Notes under the pieces: model-generated | What the model saw: the letters and a program-made list of their open reading frames with translations, nothing else | What the model was told of the DNA's origin: nothing | The model's database searches: none | Position numbers and translations under genes: made by a program | In this document: piece by piece, positions 1 to 8,063 of the stretch | How the letters are laid out: each line of letters begins with the position of its first letter | Position numbering within the stretch: the first letter of the stretch is position 1 | Assembly (NCBI RefSeq): GCF_000717875.1 | Contig: NZ_JOCT01000013.1 | Location: 62,001 to 126,000 of the forward strand | DNA length: 64,000 nt | Reading direction: 5' to 3' | Source of the DNA: Streptomyces sp. NRRL S-455 | GTDB taxonomy: Bacteria; Actinomycetota; Actinomycetes; Streptomycetales; Streptomycetaceae

Positions 1-34
1 CAGGATGCCGCGGGTTCGAGTCCCGTCACTCACC
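1..34 (+). tRNA. tRNA-His, 3' part only (5' end outside window)
   Basis: The window opens inside a tRNA. A T-arm is visible (GCGGG, loop TTCGAGT, CCCGT at 10-26), followed by acceptor strand CACTCAC (27-33) and a C at position 34 as discriminator base. A C discriminator is characteristic of bacterial tRNA-His, so His is the best assignment, but the anticodon lies upstream of the window. No CCA is encoded. Confidence 0.7.
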
Positions 35-41
35 CTCTTTT

Positions 42-81
42 GAGAGGCCGGGGGCTGCGTGAACGCAGCCGCCGGCCTCTC
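42..81. terminator. Strong hairpin after tRNA-His
   Basis: Arms GAGAGGCCGG (42-51) and CCGGCCTCTC (72-81) enclose a second perfect stem, GGCTGCGT (53-60) with ACGCAGCC (63-70). There is no U-tract, as is usual in Streptomyces. It lies between the tRNA and a convergent gene and could serve both. Confidence 0.75.
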
Positions 82-93
82 TCGTTGTCGGCC

Positions 94-771
94 TCAGCCA
101 ACGCGACCGAGACGCTCTGCCGACACCGCCTCCTGCGTACGACCTGTCCGAGGGACGAGGCCACGAACACCGGCAGCACATGCCCAGAACAGGAGAGGAA
201 AGGCGGCGACCCGCTCCATACCTCCCATGCCGAGACCGAGGTAGTGGTGGGAGAGGAACAGCCCGAAAGCCGTGACCGCCGTGACGCCCAGCAAGCTGGT
301 GCCCCACCGCAACGGGGCGGGAACGTGGTCCGCCAGGGCCAATCCCGCCAGTGCTACACCGATGTTGCCCGTCGCCATGATGAGAAAGGCGCCCAGGACG
401 TGCTGGTCCTCGTTGACGTCCGCGGGAGCCAGACCGGCCAGCACGAATCCCACGCCGGCACCAGCGAGCAGCAGCCGCGCCACGGCCGCGGCGGGGCCTC
501 TGCGCCACAGGGCACCGCCGGTCAGGACGGCGCCGACGACGAGCAGTGCTCCCAGAGTGATGAACGACGCGTTCATCAGGTCGTGATCGGGAGAGCAGAT
601 ATAACGCGGCTCGGGCTCTGGCTGCAGGGCACAGTGCACGTTGCCCAAGTCGCTGATGTTGTTCCGTGCCCAGCTGTACGGTCTCGCCCAAGCCGACTCG
701 GCGATGACGTGGATGACGAGGAACTGCACCACGCCCACGATCCATGCCGAGTACCCGATCCGGACTCTCAC
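94..771 (-). CDS. DUF998-type integral membrane protein
   Basis: This is a membrane protein of about 225 residues with roughly six hydrophobic segments. The first (around IVGVVQFLVIHVIAE) is followed by a SWARNNISDLG loop typical of DUF998 proteins, whose function is unknown. I chose the GTG at 771 because GGAAGGTGG lies just upstream; an in-frame ATG at 816 would add 15 residues with no better ribosome binding site. It converges on the tRNA-His and lies upstream of, and on the same strand as, the cellobiose repressor gene, separated by about 240 bp. No catalytic motif is visible, so only the family and membrane location can be stated. Confidence 0.7.
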   Translation of the reverse strand: MRVRIGYSAWIVGVVQFLVIHVIAESAWARPYSWARNNISDLGNVHCALQPEPEPRYICSPDHDLMNASFITLGALLVVGAVLTGGALWRRGPAAAVARLLLAGAGVGFVLAGLAPADVNEDQHVLGAFLIMATGNIGVALAGLALADHVPAPLRWGTSLLGVTAVTAFGLFLSHHYLGLGMGGMERVAAFPLLFWACAAGVRGLVPRTGRTQEAVSAERLGRVG

Positions 772-1011
772 CTGTCCACCTTCCGTCACGTGAATCCCGT
801 GCGGACAGCCGATCATGCGGCGCCGGGCTCAGGCATTCCGGCAAGCCCCCCGGAACAGGGTGGGGCAGACCCTACGACAGCCGTCGGCGCGATGGTTCGT
901 CCCCGACGTGGAGACCCTGCGGCGCTGCCTGGACCTCAGTGCACCGACCGCGGTCATGCCGCTGCCTGCTCCCGCGGGGCGTGAACCGTGCGCTGGCGCC
1001 GGAGATGCCCG

Positions 1012-2067
1012 TCACGACGACGACCGCGCCACCAGCTCCGTGGCCAGGACCACCTGGCGCCGGTCGAGGCCCCGGGACGCCAGGGGACGGCGGTCGGCGA
1101 CCTCGGTGAGGAGGAGGTCTATCATCCGGCGGCCCATCTCCTCGATGGGCTGGCGGACGCTGGTGAGCGGCGGATCCATGTGGCGGGCTATGGCGGAGTC
1201 GTCGTAGCCGACGAGCGCCACGTCGTCGGGAATGCGGCGCCCCGCCTCGCGCAGCGCCTGACGGGCGCCGGCCGCGGTGACGTCGGAACCGGCGAAGACC
1301 GCGTCCAGGCCGGGGTGGCGCTCCAGCAGCGCCCGCATGGCACCGTGGCCGCCCTCCTCCGTGAAGTCGCCCGCCTCGATCAGCGCCTCGTCCGCTCCGA
1401 GGCCCGCGTCCCGCAGGGCGTCGCGGTAGCCGTCGATGCGGCGCTGGGCGCCGTAGACGTCGAGGCGGCCGGTGATGTGGGCGATCCGGCGGCGACCGCG
1501 GGACAGCAGGTGCTCGACGGCCTGACGGGCGCCGCCGTAGTTGTCCGAGTCGACCGACGGCAGGGTCTCCGCCGAGGACCGCGGGCCGCTGATCACCGCC
1601 GGGATCTCCAACTGCGCCAGCAGGTCCGGCAGCGGGTCGTCCGCGTGGACCGAGACCAGCAGCACACCGTCCACCCGGTGGGCGGCCAGGTACTGGGCGA
1701 GCCGCTGCCGCTCCCGGTCGTTGCCCGCGAAGATCAGCAGCAGCTGCATCTCCGTGTCGGAGATCTCGGCTCCGACGCCCTTGAGCATGTCCGAGAAGTA
1801 CGGCTCCGCGAAGAACCTGGTCTCCGGCTCGGGCACCACCAGCGCGATCGCGTCCGTGCGGTTGGCGGCCAGGGCTCGGGCCGCCGTGTTGGGAACGTAG
1901 CCGAGTTCCGCGACGGCGGCCTCCACCGCCGCCCGGGTGGCGTCGCTGACTCTCGGCGAGCCGTTGATCACCCGGGAGACGGTGCCGCGGCCCACACCGG
2001 CGCGCGCCGCCACCTCTTCGAGGGTGGGCCGGCCACCGCTTCGGCCCCGCGCTCCGTGGCTTGCCAT
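1012..2067 (-). CDS. cebR: LacI-family repressor of cellobiose utilisation (CebR)
   Basis: The protein is a LacI/GalR repressor of about 351 residues. An N-terminal helix-turn-helix (TLEEVAARAGVGRGTVSRVI) and hinge (SPRVSDATRAAVEAAV) are followed by a periplasmic-binding-protein-like effector domain (roughly residues 70-345). In Streptomyces, CebR represses cebEFG and bglC and is released by cellobiose or cellotriose. That role is assigned here from position: it is divergent from cebE, and two TGGGAGCG-type palindromes sit in front of cebE and on the bglC start. The ATG at 2067 was preferred over one seven codons upstream because the protein then begins with the usual short basic leader. Confidence 0.9.
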   Translation of the reverse strand: MASHGARGRSGGRPTLEEVAARAGVGRGTVSRVINGSPRVSDATRAAVEAAVAELGYVPNTAARALAANRTDAIALVVPEPETRFFAEPYFSDMLKGVGAEISDTEMQLLLIFAGNDRERQRLAQYLAAHRVDGVLLVSVHADDPLPDLLAQLEIPAVISGPRSSAETLPSVDSDNYGGARQAVEHLLSRGRRRIAHITGRLDVYGAQRRIDGYRDALRDAGLGADEALIEAGDFTEEGGHGAMRALLERHPGLDAVFAGSDVTAAGARQALREAGRRIPDDVALVGYDDSAIARHMDPPLTSVRQPIEEMGRRMIDLLLTEVADRRPLASRGLDRRQVVLATELVARSSS

Positions 2068-2465
2068 GGGCTCCGCCTTCCCGTCCACACCCGCACTCTG
2101 CGGCTGGCCTGGAATTTAACAGGCTCGCCGATGGAAGTGACCGCTGCCGAGGGCTGCCGCCCCCGGCGTTCCGCTTCCACCGGCCGAGCCGGACCGACTG
2201 GCTGGATACCGTTGTCCCGGTCCGCAACCAGCACCGGTGCGAGTCCAGTTAACAGCCCGATAACTGAACGCATATCTCGCCGTCTGGTCCCTTGACACCC
2301 CCGCTCCGACCCGCGACCCTTCAACACATCACTGGTGGGAGCGCTCCCACAGTACCTGACACATACACAACCCGCACGTTCCCCGCCCGAGCCGCAGCGA
2401 GCAAAAACGGGTCCAACAATGCAGTTGGCCGGGGGGTCGGCACGTCAGGGCAACAGGAGGACGAC
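2068..2465. promoter_or_regulatory. cebR-cebE divergent control region
   Basis: This 398-bp gap holds no gene. It contains a TTGACA hexamer (2292-2297) as a possible -35 for cebE, though no convincing -10 is visible. The CebR palindrome lies at 2335-2350 and the cebE ribosome binding site CAGGAGG ends at about 2460. The part closest to cebR has no second full palindrome that I can see. Confidence 0.6.
2335..2350. promoter_or_regulatory. CebR operator upstream of cebE
   Basis: The 14-bp TGGGAGCGCTCCCA (2336-2349) is a perfect palindrome and extends to 16 bp with the flanking G and C. It matches the published CebR box. It sits 116 bp before the cebE start, where a bound repressor would block initiation or early elongation of the cebEFG operon. 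Confidence 0.9.
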
Positions 2466-3785
2466 ATGCGAGCACGCATCCGAACCGCCCGCAAGGCGAT
2501 GGTCCTCGCGGCCGTCGCGTCGCTGGGCGCCGGGCTGCTGGCCGGCTGTGCCGACGACGGTGGCAGCGACAACGGCTCGTCGGGGGACGCCGATGGCAAG
2601 ACCGTCATCAAGCTGGGGCTCTTCGGCACCTTCGGGTTCAAGGAGGCCGGTCTCTTCGCCGAGTACGAGAAGCTCAACCCGAAGATCAAGATCGAGGAGA
2701 ACGTCACCCAGCGGAACGAGAACTACTACCCCGCGCTCGTCAACCACCTCACCACCGGCGCGGGCCTGATGGACATCCAGGCCGTCGAAGTCGCCAACAT
2801 CGCCGAGGTGGTGGCCACCCAGGCGGACAAGCTCGAGGACGTCTCGAAGGCGCCCGGCGTGAAGCCGGACAACTGGCTGGACTGGAAGTGGAAGCAGGCC
2901 ACCACCCAGGACGGCCGGACGATCGGCCTCGGCACCGACGTGGGACCGGTGGCCATCTGCTACCGCAAGGACCTCTTCGAGAAGGCCGGGCTGCCCACCG
3001 ACCGCGAGGAGCTGGCCAAGCGGTGGGCCGGCGACTGGGAGAAGCTGGTCGAAGTCGGCCGGGAGTACCAGAAGAACGCCCCCAAGGGCACCACCTTCAT
3101 GGACACCCCCGGTGGCCTGATGAGCGCCATCCTCGGCAGTGAGAAGGTCCGCTTCTACGACGAGTCCGGTGAGGTCATCTACAAGGACAACCCGGTCGTC
3201 AAGAAGTCCTTCATGCTGACCGCGGAGGCCGCCAAGGACGGGCTGGTCGGCTCCCTGCCGCAGTTCCAGCCGGACTGGAACGCCTCGGTCGCCAACAGCA
3301 AGTTCGCCGCGATCGCCTGCCCGCCGTGGATGCTCGGCACGCTCAAGGAGCACTCGAAGCCGGATGCCAAGGGCAAGTGGGACGTGGCCGTCGCGCCGAA
3401 GTCCGGCAACTGGGGCGGCGCCTTCCTCACCGTGCCGAAGAGCGGCAAGAACGTGAAGGAGGCCCAGAAGCTGGCGGCCTGGCTGACCGCCCCGGAGCAG
3501 CAGACGAAGCTGTTCAAGGTGCAGGGCAACTTCCCGAGCGCACCCGCCACGTACACCACACCCGAAGTCACCGGCGCGAAGAACGAGATGACGGGTGACG
3601 CGCCGATCGGCGAGATCTTCGCCGAGGCGGCGAAGACGAACCCCGTCCAGGTCATCGGCCCCAAGGACCAGGTCATCGGCTCCAGCCTGAACGACAACGG
3701 CCTCGTCCTGGTCACCAAGGGCACCTCCCCCGCCAAGGCGTGGGAGACGGCCGTCAAGACCATCGACAACAAGCTGGAGAAGTGA
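2466..3785 (+). CDS. cebE: Cellobiose/cellotriose-binding lipoprotein of ABC importer (CebE)
   Basis: This is an extracellular solute-binding protein of family 1, 439 residues. The signal peptide has basic residues, a hydrophobic core and lipobox LLAGC with the lipidated Cys at residue 28, so it is anchored outside the membrane. It captures cello-oligosaccharides for CebFG. The ATG at 2466 follows AGGAGG at a good distance; the longer reading frame upstream has no ribosome binding site and would bury the signal peptide. It is the first gene of cebE-cebF-cebG under the CebR palindrome. No ATPase gene is present, which is normal: these Streptomyces importers share MsiK, encoded elsewhere. Confidence 0.92.
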   Translation: MRARIRTARKAMVLAAVASLGAGLLAGCADDGGSDNGSSGDADGKTVIKLGLFGTFGFKEAGLFAEYEKLNPKIKIEENVTQRNENYYPALVNHLTTGAGLMDIQAVEVANIAEVVATQADKLEDVSKAPGVKPDNWLDWKWKQATTQDGRTIGLGTDVGPVAICYRKDLFEKAGLPTDREELAKRWAGDWEKLVEVGREYQKNAPKGTTFMDTPGGLMSAILGSEKVRFYDESGEVIYKDNPVVKKSFMLTAEAAKDGLVGSLPQFQPDWNASVANSKFAAIACPPWMLGTLKEHSKPDAKGKWDVAVAPKSGNWGGAFLTVPKSGKNVKEAQKLAAWLTAPEQQTKLFKVQGNFPSAPATYTTPEVTGAKNEMTGDAPIGEIFAEAAKTNPVQVIGPKDQVIGSSLNDNGLVLVTKGTSPAKAWETAVKTIDNKLEK

Positions 3786-3790
3786 CCGGT

Positions 3791-4813
3791 ATGGCCACCC
3801 GGCACGACACCGCCGCGCCCCCCGACAAGGAGGGGGGCGCGGCCCCGGCCCGCCCGCGCTCCGGCGCCGTGACCGCCGACGCGGACGCGGACGCGAAGAA
3901 GCGGGCCCGGCTGTCCCGCCGCTGGCAGCGGGACGTGCGCTGGAGCCCGTACGCCTTCGTGTCGCCGTTCTTCCTGCTGTTCGTCGCGTTCGGCCTGTTC
4001 CCGCTGGTGTACACGGGCTGGGCCTCGCTGCACCAGGTGGAGCTGACGGCGCCGACCGACATGAGCTGGGTGGGACTGCGCAACTACACCCGGATCTTCG
4101 ACGACGACTTCTTCTGGAACGCGGCGGAGAACACCCTCGTCATCGGCATCATCTCGACCGTTCCGCAGCTGCTGATGGCGATGGGCATCGCCCACATCCT
4201 CAACTACAAGCTGCGCGGCTCGACCTTCTACCGGGTCGTGATGCTCGCCCCGTACGCGACCTCGATCGCCGCCGCCGCGCTGGTGTTCGCGCTGCTCTTC
4301 GGCCGCGACTACGGAATGATCAACTGGATCCTGCACCAGGTCGGCATCGGCGAGATCGACTGGCAGAACGACAGATGGCCGTCGCAGATCGCCGTCTCGA
4401 CGATCATCATCTGGCGCTGGACCGGCTACAACGCGCTGATCTACCTGGCCGCGATGCAGGCCATCCCGCAGGAGCTGTACGAGTCGGCGGCCCTGGACGG
4501 GGCCAACCGCTGGCAGCAGTTCTTCCATGTGACGCTGCCGTCGCTGCGGCCGACGATCCTGTTCACCTGTGTCGTGTCGACGATCGGGGCCAGCCAGGTC
4601 TTCGGTGAGCCGCTGCTGTTCGACGCGACCAAGGGTGCCTCCGGTGGCGCCGAGCACCAGTTCCAGACGCTGGGCCTGTACCTGTACGAGCAGGGCTGGG
4701 TGAACCAGCACCTGGGGCGGGCCTCGGCGATCGCCTGGTCGATGTTCCTGATCCTCATCGTGGTCGGAATCGTCAACTACGTCATCTCGCGCCGGCTGCG
4801 CGCCAGTCATTAA
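3791..4813 (+). CDS. cebF: Cellobiose ABC importer permease (CebF)
   Basis: This is a MalF-type permease of 340 residues. A cytoplasmic N-terminus of about 55 residues rich in charged amino acids precedes six predicted membrane segments. The EAA loop that contacts the ATPase is visible as ESAALDGANRWQQFFHVTLP (about residues 230-250). It starts 5 bp after the cebE stop, so the two are translationally linked. The ATG at 3791 was chosen over an earlier in-frame ATG at 3740 that lies inside cebE. With CebG it forms the channel for cello-oligosaccharides. Confidence 0.9.
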   Translation: MATRHDTAAPPDKEGGAAPARPRSGAVTADADADAKKRARLSRRWQRDVRWSPYAFVSPFFLLFVAFGLFPLVYTGWASLHQVELTAPTDMSWVGLRNYTRIFDDDFFWNAAENTLVIGIISTVPQLLMAMGIAHILNYKLRGSTFYRVVMLAPYATSIAAAALVFALLFGRDYGMINWILHQVGIGEIDWQNDRWPSQIAVSTIIIWRWTGYNALIYLAAMQAIPQELYESAALDGANRWQQFFHVTLPSLRPTILFTCVVSTIGASQVFGEPLLFDATKGASGGAEHQFQTLGLYLYEQGWVNQHLGRASAIAWSMFLILIVVGIVNYVISRRLRASH

Positions 4814-4825
4814 GGAGTTCCGGCC

Positions 4826-5734
4826 GTGACGACGACTGTGACGAAACCCCCGGCCGACGCGGTGCCCGCACCGCAGAAGCGCACCCGGCGCCCCAAGTCC
4901 GCGCGGGCGGGCGGGCAGCTGCACGCCGGGCCGATCGCGTACGTGATCCTGGCCCTGTTCACCCTCGGCTCGCTGTTCCCGCTGGTGTGGACGGCGATCG
5001 CCGCCTCCCGCGACAACAACCGGCTCTCCCAGTCCCCACCGCCGCTGTGGTTCGGCTCCGGCCTCTTCGACAAGCTCGAGATCGCCTGGAAGGAGGCCAA
5101 CCTGGGTGAGGCGTTCCTCAACACCACCATCGTGGCCGGCATATCGGCGGTGACCATCGTCGTCCTGTCGACGATCGCCGGTTTCGCTTTCGCCAAGCTG
5201 CGCTTCAAGGGCCGCAACGCCCTGATGCTGATCGTCATCGGCACGATGATGGTGCCGCCGCAGCTCAGTGTGATCCCGCTGTACATGATGGTCGCCAAGC
5301 TGGACTGGACGGACCAGCTGCAGGCGGTGATCTTCCCGTCGCTGGTGAGCGCGTTCGGCGTGTTCTTCATGCGGCAGTACCTGATCCAGGCGCTGCCGGA
5401 CGAGATCATCGAGGCCGCCCGGGTCGACGGGGCGAGCAGCTGGCGCGTGGTGTGGCACGTGGTGTTCCCGGCGGCGCGGCCCGCGATGGCCGTGCTGGGC
5501 ATGCTGATGTTCGTGCAGACCTGGAACGACTTCCTGTGGCCGTTCCTGGTGCTGACCCAGATGGGCAACCCGACCGTGCAGGTCGCGATCGCGGGTCTGG
5601 GCCGCGGCTACACTCCGGACCAGTCCCTGATCATGGCGGGCGCGCTGCTGGGCACGCTGCCGCTGCTGCTGGTGTTCGCGATCTTCGGCAAGCAGATCGT
5701 GGGCGGCATCATGCAGGGCGCCGTCAAGGGCTGA
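4826..5734 (+). CDS. cebG: Cellobiose ABC importer permease (CebG)
   Basis: This is a MalG-type permease of 302 residues starting with GTG, with AAGGAG located 9 bp upstream. It has a short basic N-terminus, six predicted membrane helices and the EAA loop EAARVDGASSWRVVWHVVFP (about residues 194-213). It follows cebF by 12 bp and is the last gene of the transporter operon. It pairs with CebF to form the membrane channel energised by a shared MsiK-type ATPase, which is not in this window. Confidence 0.9.
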   Translation: MTTTVTKPPADAVPAPQKRTRRPKSARAGGQLHAGPIAYVILALFTLGSLFPLVWTAIAASRDNNRLSQSPPPLWFGSGLFDKLEIAWKEANLGEAFLNTTIVAGISAVTIVVLSTIAGFAFAKLRFKGRNALMLIVIGTMMVPPQLSVIPLYMMVAKLDWTDQLQAVIFPSLVSAFGVFFMRQYLIQALPDEIIEAARVDGASSWRVVWHVVFPAARPAMAVLGMLMFVQTWNDFLWPFLVLTQMGNPTVQVAIAGLGRGYTPDQSLIMAGALLGTLPLLLVFAIFGKQIVGGIMQGAVKG

Positions 5735-5744
5735 CGCCCTGTCC

Positions 5745-5777
5745 GAGGGGGCCGGGTCAGCGCCGCTCCGGCCCCTC
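5745..5777 (+). terminator. Hairpin between cebG and bglC
   Basis: Arms GAGGGGGCCGG (5745-5755) and CCGGCCCCTC (5768-5777) can form a stem with a 12-nt loop just after cebG. It may end or attenuate the cebEFG transcript before bglC, making bglC partly independent. Confidence 0.6.
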
Positions 5778-5832
5778 GTCCTCCCCTCCCCCCCTCCTCT
5801 CCCCCTCCACCGTCGCCTCTCCACGACTCCAA

Positions 5833-5846
5833 TGGGAGCGCTTCCA
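5833..5846. promoter_or_regulatory. CebR operator overlapping the bglC start codon
   Basis: TGGGAGCGCTTCCA differs from the perfect palindrome at one position. Its last base is the A of the bglC ATG, and its GGGAG (5834-5838) is also the only plausible Shine-Dalgarno sequence. The operator and the translation start signal are therefore the same DNA. Confidence 0.88.
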
Positions 5847-7282
5847 TGCCTGACTCCGAAAAGCCGGCCACCCCGGTGACCTTTCCTCCCGCCTTCCTCT
5901 GGGGCGCGGCCACCTCCGCTTACCAGATCGAGGGTGCGGTGCGGGAGGACGGCCGTACGCCCTCGATCTGGGACACGTTCAGCCATACGCCGGGCAAGAC
6001 CGAGGGCGGCGACACCGGTGACATCGCTGTCGACCACTACCACCGGTACCGCGAGGACGTCGCGATGATGGCGGAGCTGGGCCTGGGCGCCTACCGCTTC
6101 TCCGTCTCCTGGTCGCGGGTGCAGCCGACGGGGCGCGGCCCGGCGATCCAGAAGGGTCTGGACTTCTACCGCCGGCTGGTCGACGAGTTGTTGTCCCAGG
6201 GCATCAAGCCGGCCGTCACCCTCTACCACTGGGACCTCCCGCAGGATCTGGAGGACGCGGGCGGCTGGCCGGAGCGCGACACGGCGCACCGCTTCGCCGA
6301 GTACGCGCAGATCGTCGGTGAGGCGCTCGGCGACCGCGTGGAGCACTGGATGACGCTCAACGAGCCGTGGTGCAGCGCGTTCCTGGGCTACGCCTCGGGT
6401 GTGCACGCCCCGGGCCGTACGGACCCGGCGGCCTCGCTGCGTGCCGCGCACCATCTGAACCTGGCGCACGGGCTGGGGGCGTCGGCGCTGCGGTCGGTGA
6501 TGCCGGCCCGCAACCAGGTGGCGATCGCCCTCAACTCGGCGGCGGTGCGGCCGCTTTCGCAGGACCCGGCGGATCTGGCCGCGGTCCGCAAGATCGACGA
6601 CCTGGCCAGCGGGGTGTTCCACGGGCCGATCCTGCACGGCGCCTACCCGGAGTCGCTGTACGTGGCGACGGCCGGCGTCACGGACTGGGAGTACGTCCTG
6701 GACGGTGATCTGGCGCTGATCAACCAGCCGTTGGACGCGCTCGGCCTGAACTACTACACGCCGTCGCTGGTGTCGGCGGCGGACCCGAAGGCGAAGGGGC
6801 CGCGCGCGGACGGGCACGGGGCGAGCGAGCACTCGCCGTGGCCGGGCGTGGACGACGTGGCGTTCCACCAGTCTCCGGGGGACCGCACCGAGATGGGCTG
6901 GACGGTCGACCCGACCGGCCTGCATGAGCTGATCATGCGCTACACGCGTGAGGCGCCGGGGCTGCCGCTGTACATCACCGAGAACGGCGCGGCCTACGAC
7001 GACAAGGTCGACTCGGACGGCCGGGTGCACGATCCGGAGCGTGTCGCCTACCTCCACGGCCACCTGTCGGCGGTCCGCCGCGCGATCGCCGACGGCGCGG
7101 ACGTCCGGGGCTACTTCCTGTGGTCCCTGCTGGACAACTTCGAGTGGGCGTACGGCTACGGCAAGCGTTTCGGCGCGGTGTACGTGGACTACGCGTCCCT
7201 CGAACGCACCCCGAAGACGAGCGCCCGCTGGTACGGGCGGGCGGCGCGGACGGGGACGTTGCCGGAGGTGGAGGCGGTCTGA
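5846..7282 (+). CDS. bglC: Intracellular GH1 beta-glucosidase (BglC)
   Basis: This family 1 glycoside hydrolase of 478 residues hydrolyses imported cellobiose to glucose. The N-terminal signature [15 protein letters not shown] (about residues 16-30), the acid/base Glu in TLNEPW (about 170-175) and the nucleophile Glu in ITENG (about 376-380) are all intact. There is no signal peptide, so it acts in the cytoplasm. The ATG lies 7 bp after GGGAG, which is part of a CebR operator. It follows the cebEFG operon and a likely terminator, and a second hairpin closes the unit at 7302-7335. Confidence 0.93.
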   Translation: MPDSEKPATPVTFPPAFLWGAATSAYQIEGAVREDGRTPSIWDTFSHTPGKTEGGDTGDIAVDHYHRYREDVAMMAELGLGAYRFSVSWSRVQPTGRGPAIQKGLDFYRRLVDELLSQGIKPAVTLYHWDLPQDLEDAGGWPERDTAHRFAEYAQIVGEALGDRVEHWMTLNEPWCSAFLGYASGVHAPGRTDPAASLRAAHHLNLAHGLGASALRSVMPARNQVAIALNSAAVRPLSQDPADLAAVRKIDDLASGVFHGPILHGAYPESLYVATAGVTDWEYVLDGDLALINQPLDALGLNYYTPSLVSAADPKAKGPRADGHGASEHSPWPGVDDVAFHQSPGDRTEMGWTVDPTGLHELIMRYTREAPGLPLYITENGAAYDDKVDSDGRVHDPERVAYLHGHLSAVRRAIADGADVRGYFLWSLLDNFEWAYGYGKRFGAVYVDYASLERTPKTSARWYGRAARTGTLPEVEAV

Positions 7283-7301
7283 CCTACGGGGGCGGGGGGA
7301 C

Positions 7302-7335
7302 GGGGCGCGGCACGCTCAGGGGAGTGCCGCGCCCC
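7302..7335. terminator. Bidirectional terminator between bglC and vapC-like gene
   Basis: Twelve-bp arms GGGGCGCGGCAC (7302-7313) and GTGCCGCGCCCC (7324-7335) with a 10-nt loop lie between the convergent bglC and the PIN-domain gene. Confidence 0.8.
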
Positions 7336-7351
7336 GGCGGCAGGCCCCGGG

Positions 7352-7771
7352 TCAGAGGGTGCCGGGAGAGGCGAGCCACTGGGTCGGCTGCCCGGTGACC
7401 GAGGCGATGGTCTCGAAGTCGTTGTCGTAGTGCAGCAGGGTGAGCCCCTGAAGCTCGGCGGTCGCGGCGACGAGCAGGTCCACGGCGCCGGCGGACCGGT
7501 GCCTTCCGTTCTCGGTGAGTTCTCGTTGCACATCCCACGCGCGGGTCATCGCCCGATCATCCAGGGGGGCCCAGCCGAACAGCGCGTCCAGATCCTGGAC
7601 CAGCTCGACCCGGTCCTCGGCGTTCCTGGCGCTGTACAGAAACTCGACCTCGGTCAGCGGGCACCGCGCGAGCAGCCCCTCCTTCAGGGGCTTCTCCCAG
7701 AGTCCCCGGGCGGGCTGCTTCAGGACGCGGACCAGGGCGCTGGTGTCAATGAGGTAGGTCGCCGCGCTCAT
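7352..7771 (-). CDS. PIN-domain ribonuclease, VapC-type toxin
   Basis: This is a 139-residue PIN-domain protein. The acidic residues expected for Mg-dependent RNA cleavage are visible: Asp in LIDTSALVR near the N-terminus, Glu in LTEVEFLYSA, and Asp in AGAVDLLVAAT and HYDNDFE. VapC toxins cut tRNA or rRNA until bound by VapB. It overlaps the upstream antitoxin gene by 4 bp (7768-7771), the usual coupling of such pairs. It lies convergent to bglC. The specific RNA target cannot be told from sequence. Confidence 0.87.
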   Translation of the reverse strand: MSAATYLIDTSALVRVLKQPARGLWEKPLKEGLLARCPLTEVEFLYSARNAEDRVELVQDLDALFGWAPLDDRAMTRAWDVQRELTENGRHRSAGAVDLLVAATAELQGLTLLHYDNDFETIASVTGQPTQWLASPGTL

Positions 7772-7977
7772 CGACGGTAGTTCTCTTTCTCCAGCAACAC
7801 GTCAAAGTCGCCGGCGTCCGCCCGTGCCGCGAGCCGGGCCAACGCGAGGGCCCGCTTCTTGCGCTCGACGCCTTCCTTGAGAGCGGCGTTGACCGTGTCC
7901 TTCTTGGTCTTGGTCCCGAAAGCCATGGCCGCCTCGGCCAGCAGTTCCTCGTCGATGTCGATCAGCGTCTTGGCCAT
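7768..7977 (-). CDS. VapB-type antitoxin
   Basis: This is a 69-residue protein beginning MAKTLIDIDEELLAEA and followed by a helix pair (TKKDTVNAALKEGVERKK), the pattern of ribbon-helix-helix antitoxins of the VapB family (DUF2191-like). The basic and acidic C-terminal half (to LLEKENYRR) would wrap the PIN toxin. The ATG is preceded by AGGAGG. It is first in the two-gene operon and likely autoregulates from the repeat at 7990-8019 with the toxin as co-repressor. Confidence 0.87.
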   Translation of the reverse strand: MAKTLIDIDEELLAEAAMAFGTKTKKDTVNAALKEGVERKKRALALARLAARADAGDFDVLLEKENYRR

Positions 7978-7989
7978 GGCGGACCTCCT

Positions 7990-8019
7990 GGATATCCGAT
8001 CGGGATTCCAGTATATCCG
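7990..8019 (-). promoter_or_regulatory. Repeat upstream of vapB, candidate antitoxin operator
   Basis: On the minus strand CGGATATAC (8019-8011) and CGGATATCC (7998-7990) form two direct repeats with a 21-bp period, immediately before the ribosome binding site of the antitoxin gene. Two-turn spacing fits ribbon-helix-helix autoregulation. Confidence 0.5.
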
Positions 8020-8063
8020 TCAGCCGGTCAGCACGCGCTGGATGCCGGGGCCGGAGCTCAGTC

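Noticed and set aside
3179..7063. A 1294-codon open frame on the minus strand across cebEFG-bglC
   Set aside because: It is the antisense of four genes with clear families; long spurious frames are expected at this GC content.
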